Assembly (NCBI GenBank): GCA_033002965.1
Contig: JAURVB010013554.1
Coordinates: forward strand, 1-64,000
DNA: 64,000 nucleotides
Direction: 5' to 3'
Source: Piper betle
Lineage: Eukaryota > Streptophyta > Magnoliopsida > Piperales > Piperaceae
The notes beneath the pieces were generated by a model. That model ran no database searches and was not told where the DNA came from. It worked only from the letters and a program-made list of their open reading frames with translations. Positions 57,376-64,000 of the stretch are shown here, in pieces. The position numbers and the translations under genes are program-made. How positions within the stretch are numbered: position 1 is the first letter of the stretch; each line of letters opens with the position of its first letter.

Positions 57376-57749
57376 AAATAGATAGATTTGACCTCATATA
57401 ATTATCGTTCTACATCTATATTAAATTGATTAGATCAATTAAGATGAAAATGAACTAATTATGCGTTTAATTAGGTGGGAAAAATGCAGGGCGTAAGGAG
57501 GGAGAGAGGAGGTGGAGTCAAATGAAGTGTACCTGGATCACCACTCGCTCCTTATAAGACAAAAGCCAATTCATGTGGGTGTCTCTCTCTCGAGCCGAGA
57601 ATTTGTGAGGGCCGCCGCCCCTTCGCCCACCACAAGCTCTCGTTTCTTTTTTGATATATTCATTTCCCCCACACACTTGTAGGGTTTGAGAAGATTCCCC
57701 TTTTGCTTGCTCCGCACCTACTCCAGCTCACGCATCTCGAGCTAAGATC
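57376..57749 (+). promoter_or_regulatory. Putative MPK6 promoter and 5' UTR
   Basis: CTTATAAGAC (57551-57560) is a plausible TATA element and GCCAAT lies at 57565. A GA-rich run (57496-57512) and CT-rich runs (57580-57592) are typical of plant leaders. TTGACC at 57388-57393 fits the WRKY W-box core, and GGCCGCCGCC at 57610 resembles a GCC-box; both are short motifs that can occur by chance. If the TATA is used, transcription would begin near 57585, giving a leader of about 165 bases without an upstream ATG. Confidence 0.45.

Positions 57750-64000
<6,251 letters not shown>

Overview
The window is plant nuclear DNA. Most of it is a graveyard of nested transposable elements, and it ends in one clear host gene. 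That gene, a group A MAP kinase of the MPK6 type, starts at 57750 on the + strand and runs off the right edge in its sixth exon. Its protein sequence, together with a strong 5' to 3' GC gradient (36 consecutive G/C-ending codons at the end of exon 1, A/T-rich later exons), points to a monocot. The AT-rich genome full of Ty3/gypsy LTRs suggests a non-grass monocot; this last step is inference.

Layout. 1-14699: one very old Ty3/gypsy element (called G1 here), from the tail of its 5' LTR to the end of its 3' LTR, lacking integrase. It was split by three solo LTRs: a reversed Tekay-type LTR at 936-3709, a 3 kb LTR at 3785-6835, and a related LTR at 10650-14608 with TSD tttaa. The last of these carries a tandem pair of TRIM elements at 11909-12921 with TSD tgagt. 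14700-18422: low-copy-looking DNA with one possible two-exon small gene or gene fragment. 18423-25955: a complete but decayed Tat/Ogre-like LTR element on the minus strand, with 2.24 kb LTRs and TSD tatat. 26352-26985: Ty1/copia gag-protease remnant. 27554-30230: decayed CACTA (En/Spm) element on the minus strand. 30769-36611: 5'-truncated Tekay chromovirus with a 2.9 kb 3' LTR that contains an unusual tandem array, inserted in a reversed LTR-B (36612-39211).

39212-44666: TRIM remnants and a Ty1/copia element (5' LTR and perfect PBS), the latter split by a 4 kb solo LTR-B (40394-44391) that itself holds a TRIM (42576-43154). 44667-46265: decayed hAT transposase with a TRIM solo LTR inside. 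46719-47130: old TRIM. 48365-52538: another solo LTR-B holding a three-LTR TRIM tandem (50679-51448). 52545-56830: reversed LTR-like debris. 56830-57375: a 178-bp AT-rich tandem repeat directly upstream of the kinase promoter.

'LTR-B' and 'TRIM' are working names given here to two families defined from this window. LTR-B is a roughly 3 kb LTR, TGTAAAACCC...GGGTGTTACA. The TRIM has LTRs of about 154 bp, an initiator-Met PBS and a polypurine tract, but no coding capacity. Apart from the kinase and possibly the small ORF at 16243-16823, I see no functional host gene, and no RNA gene or CRISPR. I did not find a new biological system; the most unusual features are the TRIM tandem arrays and the LTR-internal higher-order repeat.
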